Of a stretch of 64,000 bases of DNA, positions 54,468 through 62,285 are shown one piece after another. A model generated the notes under the pieces. It saw nothing but the letters and a program-made list of their open reading frames with translations, was not told the DNA's origin and searched no databases. The position numbers were made by a program, and so were the translations under genes. Origin of the DNA: Actinomycetospora chibensis (lineage in GTDB: Bacteria; Actinomycetota; Actinomycetes; Mycobacteriales; Pseudonocardiaceae); NCBI RefSeq assembly GCF_028737215.1, contig NZ_JAQZAM010000015.1:62001-126000 (forward strand). Reading direction: 5' to 3'. The stretch's first letter is position 1. Each line of letters begins with the position of its first letter.

Positions 54468-56312
54468 TCACTCGCTCGTGGCGTCGTGGCTCTGCTCAAC
54501 GAGGGATCGGAGAACGGCGAGGTCGCGCTGCCAGCGTCGCCGCAGCACCTCGCGCACGACGGGTGCGAGCAGGCGGAGCGCCCCGCGCGGCCGGAGCTCG
54601 GCGCGGAACCGCAGGTGTGATCGCCCCTCATCGGGCACGACCTCGCCCTCGAAACGGACATCGAGCCGGTGCCCGCAGCTCGTGGCCGTCCAGGCCCGCG
54701 GCGGGTCGAACCTGGTGTACTGCACCACACCCTCGCCGGCTCTCGTGTGGAGGCGGTAGCGCGTGCCGGCCCCGACCGGACCGTCGGTCAGCAGCTCCAC
54801 CTTGTCGACCGAGGAGTTCCACGCGGTCGCGTTCCGAGGGTCGGTGCAGTAGGCGAACACCTGCTCGGCGGGGCGGCCCACGTCGACGGCCGCCTCGACG
54901 ACAGTCCGGCCGCGCCGCAGCAGGGACCCCGGCACCGACCGTGGGCATACTCCGGTGCGGGCCAGGTCCACCAGCTCGGTGAACGACCCGGCGATGCCGT
55001 CGGTGAACACGTCCAGGTCGGTCATCCCGGCGTCGGCGTTGGCCGCGACGGCCAGCTCGCCGACGTAGGAGAGCGCCGCGACAGTGAGCGGCACGAGCGG
55101 CGCCATGGGGGCGATCGGCACGACCTCGAGCAGCCGGGCGCCGGCCAGCCAGAGCGGCCTCGCCGGCCCCGGCACGTCGGTCACGGAGACGCTGAGCCGG
55201 CGGCTCCCGACGCGCCGGGCCGAGCACAGCAGCCACCGCGTCAGCGGCGTCGGGAGGTGGAGGTCGGAGAAGTCGCCGCCGGCGGCGCGCAACCGCGCCT
55301 TGCCGAGGGCCGTCGCGCTGCGCACGAGCGCGGCGCGGCGCAACGGGTCGGGCTCGCCTACCGGCAGGTCCACGATCAGCATCGCCGCCACCTGCCGTCC
55401 GGCGGCGCCGGTGGCGGCGGGCACCGAGGCGCGCAGCACCAGCCCGGGCACGACCTCCCCGCGGGCGGCCAGGAGGCGCCGCAGGCCACCGGTCACGGCG
55501 GCCAGCAGGAGGTCGTTCACGGTCATGTCCAGGGCGTGTCCGGTGTCCCTGAGCTCCTCCATCGACCGCCGCGTGACCCCCAGCCGGCGCCCCGGGCCGA
55601 TCTGGCGCGACAGCGAGGTGACCGGCTCCGGTCCGGCGAAGCCGGCCATCGCGTCGCGCACCTCTCGCAGACCCGGCCGCGCGGGGCCCGGCCCCTCGGC
55701 CTGCCGGCACCGCCGCGGGCCACGCCGCCCTAGCGCGGCCCCCACCTCCTGCAGCCGCCGGCGCACGAGGTCGCGGTGCGTCGGCAGCGCCGCCGTGGCC
55801 GGAGAGGGCGCGACCGTCACAACCGTTTCGGGTCCGGGGTCGAGCAGCGCGCCCGCGAGCGCTACACCGGTGAGCCCGTCGGCGAGCATGTGCGAGACGA
55901 CGATGAGCACAGCGAACCGGCCGTCGCGCAGCCCGTCGACGACCTCCGCCCGCCACAGCGGCCGGTCCCGATCCAGCGGCCGAGCCGCTCGGTTCGCCGC
56001 CCAGCCGGGCAGGTCCGCGCCGGGCGGGAGGGCCGCGGTCTCGACGTGCCCGAGCGGGTCGAAGCCAGGATCGCCCACCCAGAGCGGCCGGCCCTCGCCC
56101 GGCCGCGTCCACACGACCCGCCGCCCCAGCGCCGGAACCCGCTTCGCCCGCGCGGCCAGCTCCCGGCGGACCCGGGACACATCGACCGCGCCGTCCGGAC
56201 GCACCAGCGGACCGCCGTCGAACGTACCGAGCAGCGCAACCTGCATCGGGGTTTCGTCGTGGTCCAGCCACCTGTACATCAGCTCGTCGAGACGCAACCG
56301 GACCGGGTCCAC
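54468..56312 (-). CDS. Wax ester synthase/diacylglycerol acyltransferase fused to an SRPBCC domain
   Basis: 614 residues from GTG 56312; ATG 56279 is an alternative. Residues 1 to ~460 form a WS/DGAT enzyme: MYRWLDHDETPMQVA, PLWRAEVVDGL, the active-site SHMLADG (normally HHxxxDG; the second, catalytic His is H141), and NDLLLAAVTGGLRRLL. It should make triacylglycerol or wax esters. After a linker, the last ~150 residues (VVEAAVDVGRPAEQVFAYC, then ATAWNSSVDKVELLTDG) are an SRPBCC/polyketide-cyclase-type lipid-binding domain. This C-terminal fusion is not part of ordinary WS/DGATs, which are about 450-500 residues. Confidence 0.83.
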   Translation of the reverse strand: MDPVRLRLDELMYRWLDHDETPMQVALLGTFDGGPLVRPDGAVDVSRVRRELAARAKRVPALGRRVVWTRPGEGRPLWVGDPGFDPLGHVETAALPPGADLPGWAANRAARPLDRDRPLWRAEVVDGLRDGRFAVLIVVSHMLADGLTGVALAGALLDPGPETVVTVAPSPATAALPTHRDLVRRRLQEVGAALGRRGPRRCRQAEGPGPARPGLREVRDAMAGFAGPEPVTSLSRQIGPGRRLGVTRRSMEELRDTGHALDMTVNDLLLAAVTGGLRRLLAARGEVVPGLVLRASVPAATGAAGRQVAAMLIVDLPVGEPDPLRRAALVRSATALGKARLRAAGGDFSDLHLPTPLTRWLLCSARRVGSRRLSVSVTDVPGPARPLWLAGARLLEVVPIAPMAPLVPLTVAALSYVGELAVAANADAGMTDLDVFTDGIAGSFTELVDLARTGVCPRSVPGSLLRRGRTVVEAAVDVGRPAEQVFAYCTDPRNATAWNSSVDKVELLTDGPVGAGTRYRLHTRAGEGVVQYTRFDPPRAWTATSCGHRLDVRFEGEVVPDEGRSHLRFRAELRPRGALRLLAPVVREVLRRRWQRDLAVLRSLVEQSHDATSE

Positions 56313-56699
56313 GACCTCACGGTGGAGCGACCGGGGCACCTCGGCCAGGGCCCAACGCCCCGTTCCAGGTCCTCGACGCCGCTTTCCAGCACGAACTGCG
56401 CGCAGCGTTCGAGTGGGTCGACCATCCCGAGCGGGCCAGCCGGCCGCTGTCGAGCGCGAGGATCTCGCGCGCAGCCGTCGTGGACGCATCGGTAGCGCCG
56501 AACCCGTGGGTTGGAATGGCCTCGCGACACCTCAGAACATCTGGACGGACCGATGTGCACCTTCGCCGCCGCCTGGGGCCTGTGGGCCGGCGTGTCAGAG
56601 GCGGGTGGCTCGTTCCCGGGGGACTTTCGGCTCCGGTGCTCGGTCGCGGGTGGGAGGAAGTCTCCGGCTTCACCGGCAGGGAGCCAAGGGGGGAGAGCC
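56313..56699. other. Divergent intergenic region
   Basis: 387 bp between the WS/DGAT fusion and the serine hydrolase. A plus-strand stretch at about 56359-56500 has protein-like composition (NAPFQVLDAAFQHEL) but no family is recognised and no start is evident. It presumably also holds both promoters. Confidence 0.3.
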
Positions 56700-58157
56700 G
56701 TGGTCACCACCGACGATCTCGACACGCTCGACGCGGCAGACCTGACCACGAGGGTCGATGCGGCGCTGAACCGGTGGCCGACGGCGGGGCTCGCGGTGGG
56801 GGTGGTGCGCGACGGGTCGCTGACGTGCTTCCACGGACACGGGGTCGCGGACGTCGCCTCCGGCGTCCCGGTTACTGCGGACACCGTGTTCCGTGTTGCC
56901 TCCATCACCAAGACGGTCACGGCGATCGCGGTCATGCAGCTACGTGATCGCAGGTTGATCGACCTCGACGCGCCCGCGGCGCGGTACCTGCGCGCCTACC
57001 GGCTGATCCCCGCCCGGACCGGGTGGCCACCGGCCACGGTCCGGCATCTGCTGACCCACATGGCCGGAGTCCGCGCTGTGCGCACCCCTGCCGACCTGCT
57101 GCGATCGGACATGGGTTGGGGCGCCGCCCGCCAACGCTCGGCGCCCTCGCCCGTCGACTACTACGGCCGGGGCCTGCGCATCGATGTCGAGCCCGGCACC
57201 CGCTGGGCGTACTCCAACCACGGCTACGCCGTGCTCGGGCAGATCGTCGAGGACGTCGCCCAGACTCCGCTCGCGGCCTACCTCCGCGAGCAGGTCTTCG
57301 ACCCGCTCGGCATGACCAGCACCGACCTCACCCGCTCCGACCGCGTGCGATCGCACCTGGCCACCGGGTATGAGATCGGCCGCCACGGGCTCCGGGCCGT
57401 CACCGACCGCGAGATCGTGACCGTCGGCGCGAGCGGGATCTTCTCAACCCTCCGCGACATGGCCCGCTTCGCCGCCGCGTTGGTCGGCGGTGGCCGTAAC
57501 GATCACGGCCGGGTACTGGCGGCCGACACACTCACGGAAATGTTCGCCCCTCACCATCAGCCCGACCCGCGGTTGGCGGGCATGGGCCTGGCGTTCTTCC
57601 GCGGGGAGGTCGGTGGCCACCGCACCGTCGGCCACGACGGCATCTGGAAGGGCTTCCGTTCAGACATGCTGCTCGCCCCCGACGACGGGCTCGGCGTCCT
57701 CGCGTTCGCCAACACCGGCTACTTCGATCCCCGCGGGGCGCCGACACCGGTCACCCAGGCACTGTTACGGGGTCTTCTCGGACTCCCGGACGACGTGGTG
57801 CGCGCCGACGTTCCCGAGCGGCCCGAGGTGTGGCGGCAGCTCTGTGGCCGCTACTCCTTCGGCTCGGGCGTGCTGCTCGATCCGCAGCCGCGGATGGTCC
57901 TCGGCTCCGGGGTCGAGGTCCTCGTCCGCGATGACCGGCTCGTGATCCGAGGACGAATGCCGATACCCGCGGTGCGCCGCGGGCTGCGCCTGCACCCAGT
58001 GCCAGACGACCCCGACCTGTTCCGCCTGGACCTCGCCGGGCTCGGCCTCGAGCCGGTGCCGGTCGCGTTCGCGCGCGGACCGCGGGGCGAGGTCACCGCG
58101 CTGCACACCGGCCTCCTACCGATATCCCTCACCAAACGGCCTGACACTCGACCGTGA
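56700..58157 (+). CDS. Beta-lactamase-family serine hydrolase
   Basis: 485 residues from GTG 56700, 2-3 nt after a strong AAGGGGGGAGAG purine run. Catalytic SxxK is S-I-T-K in FRVASITKTVT, YxN is YSNHGYAVLG, and GHDGIWKGF is the third motif. The N-terminal domain (~370 residues) is class C-like; the C-terminal ~110 residues are a beta-rich lipocalin-like domain common in these esterases. No signal peptide is seen, so it is probably cytoplasmic. Confidence 0.88.
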   Translation: MVTTDDLDTLDAADLTTRVDAALNRWPTAGLAVGVVRDGSLTCFHGHGVADVASGVPVTADTVFRVASITKTVTAIAVMQLRDRRLIDLDAPAARYLRAYRLIPARTGWPPATVRHLLTHMAGVRAVRTPADLLRSDMGWGAARQRSAPSPVDYYGRGLRIDVEPGTRWAYSNHGYAVLGQIVEDVAQTPLAAYLREQVFDPLGMTSTDLTRSDRVRSHLATGYEIGRHGLRAVTDREIVTVGASGIFSTLRDMARFAAALVGGGRNDHGRVLAADTLTEMFAPHHQPDPRLAGMGLAFFRGEVGGHRTVGHDGIWKGFRSDMLLAPDDGLGVLAFANTGYFDPRGAPTPVTQALLRGLLGLPDDVVRADVPERPEVWRQLCGRYSFGSGVLLDPQPRMVLGSGVEVLVRDDRLVIRGRMPIPAVRRGLRLHPVPDDPDLFRLDLAGLGLEPVPVAFARGPRGEVTALHTGLLPISLTKRPDTRP

Positions 58158-58643
58158 CCGGACTAAGCCGACCAGCAAGACTCACCCCAGCATCAAACAG
58201 GTCTAATGCAACGGTGCCGTTCTCGGTCGACCGCCGACCCAAAAGCACCACGGATTAGTCCAATCGACTCTTAGCATCGCGGCACCAGCGCGTGACATAG
58301 AACCGGGTTATCGGCTGTCCTCGGAGCTCCCAAGAGGTCTCTAGGGCTCCGCGCTATCTAGCGATGTCGTCGGGCGCGTGTCGGCGGATTGCGTGCCCTA
58401 GTTGGCGGTTCGGACGACGATCAACGCGGGATGTCGGGTTGTTCATGGGTCCACTGTCCCCGCTGCCAGCGGGTCATTCCGGCCTAGAGCCACCACTGCT
58501 ATCCGGGTGGCCATTGCCATGACCGCGGATCAGCCACGCGAGGTTCGTCGGTCGCCCGGAGAGGTGGGCGCCTCCCCCGCGCGCGCAGGCCAGCTCAATC
58601 GAGGTCCGAGGGCGGACCCAACCAAGGCCGCTGCCACGGACCC
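58158..58643. other. Non-coding stretch between convergent genes
   Basis: 486 bp with lower GC than the surroundings (58190-58330 in particular). No gene, hairpin terminator or repeat of note is recognised. Confidence 0.3.
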
Positions 58644-60179
58644 CTATGGCGTCTCGGACGGGGCGGTCGTGGCGGAGCACGCCACGCATCCCGAACCAGT
58701 TGTGGGACGTGTCTCGGGCGGATCAACACGGGTCGGCTCCGCCGGCGCGGGCGCCACAGGAGTGCGTCGAAAGGGCCCGAGGGGCGCTGTCGGGACCGGT
58801 ACCGCGGGCTGGCCGGGCCGGGCGCCCGGGCGAGCTCCCCCGGAGGGTGCCCCGGGCGCGCCGGGGACCAGACGCGACGTCGGTACCGGTCCAGCAGACG
58901 TGCTCGGCGTCGGGGACGAGGTGGCGGAGGTGGGCGTCACGCCTTGGATCGGGGGTACCGCACTCGTCGAGGGCACGAGCGCACCCGGTCCGACGTTGGA
59001 CGACAGCGTGGCGCCCTCACCCGTCAGCATCGCGACCGCAACGGCCGGGACCGCGACGACAGCCGCGACGAATGGGGCAAGCACCGTGGCACTGGTGTGG
59101 GTGCCGCCGCCGAGACCCGCAGGCCACCATGACGTCCCGGTCGCGGTGGTCTCGCTGGTGCGGTGCAGCGTCGGTGCCGCTTGGCGGGCGACGCTGTCGC
59201 TGAGCCAGCCGGGCGCCGGGACCGCGACGGGCGCCGAGGCCAGCAGCGCCGTCGGCGACAGGAGCCGGCGACGAGCCTCGCCGCATCTCGAGCACCGTTC
59301 AACGTGGCGGTTGACGCGCTTCCGCAGCAGGACGGTCATGGTCCCGTCCCAGTTCCCGAGCAGGTCGCCGAGCTCGGCACACGCCTCCCGCTCGTGGCGT
59401 GCGACCAGCAGTGCGCCGAGGCAGCGCTCGATCGTCGAGCGCAGCCGCGAGACCAGGGTGTTGGCGTTGGTGGCGCTGACCCCGAGGGCGTCGGCGAGCT
59501 CGGGTCCGTCTAGGCCGTGGCGGTAGTGCAGCTCCAGCAACGTGCGGTCGCGGTCGGAGAGCCCGCCAGCCGCACGAGCGACCAGGTCTGCGAGCTCGCG
59601 GCGCGCGGCCAGGGTGTCGAGGCTGTGCTCAGGGCTCGGGCGGTCGGGCAGCTCGTCCGCCACCTCCTCGCGCCGGCGCCCGCGCAGCCGCGCGAGGGCC
59701 TCGTGGCGTGCGATGGCGTAGAGCCATGACCGTAGCTTGTCGTGCTCGCGTAGCTGCCCGAGCCGGGTAGCGGCGGTGCAGAAAACGTCCTGAACGCAGT
59801 CGGCGGCGGCATCTGGATCCCGCAACATCCCAAGACAGAAGTCATGCAAAGCATCACCATAGCGTCGGTAGATCGCCGCGAACGCGGTCGAGCTCGTCGG
59901 CGCGGCAGCGGCGAGGGATGCGTCGCTGACCCGCATCGGCTCGGTCGCGTGCTCCCCGCCCCGCCGTGGCCGGGGCAGGCGAGCCACCGACGGATGGATC
60001 AGCCGTGGCCTGGTGGCGGTCGATGGCGAGCCCTGCGCAGCGATCGGCCCGGTGAAGTCGTCGGACCCCGCCCAGAAATCGGGCTTCGCCCAGAGATCGG
60101 CCCCGCACGGAACTCCGACATCGTCACCACCGTGCGCCGCGCGGTGTCGTCCGTCTGCGTGCGCGTCCTCGACCGTCAC
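58644..60179 (-). CDS. ECF sigma factor fused to zinc-finger, transmembrane helix and Pro/Thr-rich tail (copy 1)
   Basis: 511 residues if ATG 60179 is used. Sigma region 2 is FAAIYRRYGDALHDFCLGML with CVQDVF; region 4 is LLELHYRHGLDGPELADALG, then NTLVSRLRSTIERC. Next is an anti-sigma-like zinc site, NRHVERCSRC (H-x3-C-x2-C), a hydrophobic helix (VLAPFVAAVVAVPAVAVAML) and an extracellular Pro/Thr/Ser tail of about 130 residues. The ~100-residue N-terminal extension is also shared in part with copy 2, so it is likely translated; ATG 59936 is the short alternative. Such a factor would be held at the membrane until released. Confidence 0.82.
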   Translation of the reverse strand: MTVEDAHADGRHRAAHGGDDVGVPCGADLWAKPDFWAGSDDFTGPIAAQGSPSTATRPRLIHPSVARLPRPRRGGEHATEPMRVSDASLAAAAPTSSTAFAAIYRRYGDALHDFCLGMLRDPDAAADCVQDVFCTAATRLGQLREHDKLRSWLYAIARHEALARLRGRRREEVADELPDRPSPEHSLDTLAARRELADLVARAAGGLSDRDRTLLELHYRHGLDGPELADALGVSATNANTLVSRLRSTIERCLGALLVARHEREACAELGDLLGNWDGTMTVLLRKRVNRHVERCSRCGEARRRLLSPTALLASAPVAVPAPGWLSDSVARQAAPTLHRTSETTATGTSWWPAGLGGGTHTSATVLAPFVAAVVAVPAVAVAMLTGEGATLSSNVGPGALVPSTSAVPPIQGVTPTSATSSPTPSTSAGPVPTSRLVPGAPGAPSGGARPGARPGQPAVPVPTAPLGPFRRTPVAPAPAEPTRVDPPETRPTTGSGCVACSATTAPSETP

Positions 60180-60595
60180 GCCCGTATCACCGTGCTGCGA
60201 ACAACGACCTTCATCGCGCCCCCTCCACTCTCGCGGGCAGCGAGCCGTGCCATGGCACAGCTCACCAACCGCCTCCCCCCCCCGGACTGGCGTTGATCAC
60301 CGCATCGCTCCGTTCAGGCCAGCTGTTTCGCAATGCCGCCGAACGGTCGCCAGGAAGCGCCCGAAGGTGGAAGGCGGCGAATAGCGGCGGCGCGGAGCGG
60401 CAGAACCCCAAGAAGGCGCACGAGTCACCTCGGACCGGTCGCTCCTAGCCCGATCTCCCTCACCGGAGCCGAGAGCCAAGAAGTCCGCACGAGACAGACT
60501 CAACGGCCGCGAATAGGCAGGACAGAGCCTCGCTGTCGGCGTCGAGGTGCCCGGCGCGCTGGCAAGCTCCGCACTTGCCACGGGGAGGCGCGTGT
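60180..60595. other. Non-coding stretch upstream of sigma copy 1
   Basis: 416 bp between the sortase stop and the sigma gene start (both minus strand). It contains a run of nine C residues at 60273-60281. It should carry the promoter of sigma copy 1; no -35/-10 pair is convincing. Confidence 0.3.
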
Positions 60596-61246
60596 TCACG
60601 TTCGGTAGGCCTCGAGGGCGGCGCCGTACACGACGACGTTGTCCTCGTAGCTGTCGGCGTCGGTGTCGAAGGTGCCGCCGCAGGTGATGAGTCGCAGCTC
60701 CGGGCCGCGGGTGGGTCCGTACACCGCCTGGGTTGGGAACGCGTCCTTGTCCACCTGCGCGACGCGGTCAACGCGGAACACCACCGTCACGTCGTCGCTA
60801 CGGTCGACGAGCACCTGGTCGCCGGCCTCGACCTCCGCGAGCCGGGCGAACCCGCCCTCGGCACCTCGGTAGACGACGTGTGAGGCGTAGACGGCGGGAC
60901 CTTGCTCTCCCGCCGACGCGCCCTCCGCGTAATGCCCCACCGTGGCCGCGTCCCGCGGCACCTCGAGACGACGGTCCGCGTCCTGCCCGAGCTCTGTGAG
61001 CCGGGCGGTGTCCAGCCCGATCGAGGGCACCCGCAGCCTCGTCGTCACAGCCGGGGTGAGTGGCAGCCCGACCGCCGTGCGCTGCGCGGGCAGCCCGACC
61101 GAGGCCGGACCGACCCGGCCGCCACCCGTGACGGAGAAGAACGCGACGGCGAAGGCGGCCACGGCGACGAGCAGGAGGACGACCGGGACAACACCCGGGC
61201 GCCTCGACACTCGTCCCGGCGGTGACGCCGCAGGGTGACCGGTCAC
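60596..61246 (-). CDS. Class F-like sortase
   Basis: 216 residues from GTG 61246, overlapping the wall-protein stop (GTGA). A single N-terminal membrane helix (VVPVVLLLVAVAAFAVAFF) anchors an external sortase domain: RLRVPSIGLDT, AVYASHVVYRG with the catalytic His, and RLITCGG with the catalytic Cys. In many sortases an Arg follows about 12-13 residues after the Cys. Here that spot reads SYEDNVVVYG, with Glu. Activity is therefore uncertain, or another Arg takes the role. It is expected to anchor surface proteins to the cell wall or join them together. Confidence 0.85.
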   Translation of the reverse strand: MTGHPAASPPGRVSRRPGVVPVVLLLVAVAAFAVAFFSVTGGGRVGPASVGLPAQRTAVGLPLTPAVTTRLRVPSIGLDTARLTELGQDADRRLEVPRDAATVGHYAEGASAGEQGPAVYASHVVYRGAEGGFARLAEVEAGDQVLVDRSDDVTVVFRVDRVAQVDKDAFPTQAVYGPTRGPELRLITCGGTFDTDADSYEDNVVVYGAALEAYRT

Positions 61247-62115
61247 GGCGCGCTGCGGCGACGGTGCCAGGCCACGCCACCAGTGCCCAGTGCGGTCAGC
61301 CCGAGAGCGCCCGCCGCGATCGGCACGACCGGCGCCGTCGCGCCGGAGCCGTCGCCGGCGGCCACGCCGCCCTCCGGGTACGCGGCGTCTTCGACGTCGT
61401 CTGCCGACGGCGCGCCCTGCTCGAGGCCAGCGTTGACGACCTCGACGCGCTCGACGTCCTGCCCGCTGGAGCCGCAGCGCACCGCGGTGCCGTCGCTGTA
61501 GGCCACCCACCGCCCTCCGTTCCACAGGTACACCGATGTTGGGTGGACGTTCGTCTGCTGGTTGACCGTCACCTGCTGGTTCACCACCGGAGTTGGCTGG
61601 TGCTGCGGCCCCTCAGGCCCTCTGGGAACCTCCGGACCCTGCTCTGGAACCCGCGGACCTTCGGGCGCCCGCGGGCCCCGCGGTCCTTCGGGCCCCTCGG
61701 TGCTGTTCTCGCACTCCTCGCGGGCGTCGGCGAGTTCGCGGACGGCTTCCTGGAGTGCCCGGCCGGCGGCCTGCTGGGCGGCGAAGAGCTTGGTGTTGCG
61801 CTCCACGGCCCTCTGCGCGGTGACGCGGGCGTCCTCGATGTCGGAGGCGGTCGCGGTCTCGTCGGCCTGTAGCCGCTCGTAGGTGGCGCGGGTGGTCGCC
61901 ACGACGGTCTTCTGGCGCTGGTAGGCGGCCAGCGCCTCGTCGAGGGCGTTCTGGCGCTCCCGCACGAGCGCCTTTGCCTCGACGACCGCAGCACACGTCG
62001 GTTCGGGCGGGGAGGCGGCAGCGACACCGGCGCCCAGGGGCAACAGCAGGCCCGCGGCCAGGGCACCACCGATCAGGACACGGACGCCGGTGGGTAAGGC
62101 AGAACGCTGGGACAT
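61243..62115 (-). CDS. Secreted wall-type protein: coiled coil, collagen-like GPx segment, C-terminal sorting-like signal
   Basis: 290 residues. A signal peptide (about residues 1-34, ending AAAS) is followed by a long charged helix (AKALVRERQNALDEALAAY ...) likely to form a coiled coil. Next comes a collagen-like stretch with GPEGPRGPRAPEGP, a Q/N/V-rich linker and a C-terminal domain. The end, PVVPIAAGALGLTAL-GTGGVAWHRRR, has the hydrophobic span and basic tail of a sorting signal, but no LPxTG is present. It is translationally coupled to the sortase, so it is the obvious candidate substrate. Confidence 0.75.
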   Translation of the reverse strand: MSQRSALPTGVRVLIGGALAAGLLLPLGAGVAAASPPEPTCAAVVEAKALVRERQNALDEALAAYQRQKTVVATTRATYERLQADETATASDIEDARVTAQRAVERNTKLFAAQQAAGRALQEAVRELADAREECENSTEGPEGPRGPRAPEGPRVPEQGPEVPRGPEGPQHQPTPVVNQQVTVNQQTNVHPTSVYLWNGGRWVAYSDGTAVRCGSSGQDVERVEVVNAGLEQGAPSADDVEDAAYPEGGVAAGDGSGATAPVVPIAAGALGLTALGTGGVAWHRRRSAP

Positions 62116-62285
62116 CGAGGCTCCTCGCAGCTCGTCCCGCGACCGTGCTCGGTGGCGGTGACACGGGTAGGAGCAGCAGACCCCACCGACTCGCACACTT
62201 TTCTCGCGACTTCTTTGACGTCTTCCGCGGTGAGCCTCCGGTCGCCGTGTCCGGGCCCGGGCTGGTCGAACCGGGAAGCGGCTCG

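Noticed and set aside
56359-56500. Protein-like plus-strand stretch NAPFQVLDAAFQHEL
   Set aside because: No start codon context, no recognised family, and it lies in a divergent promoter region; kept only as a note in the gap entry.
60273-60281. Run of nine C residues
   Set aside because: It could mark slipped-strand variation or sequencing error, but it is outside any supported gene, so no phase-variation claim is made.
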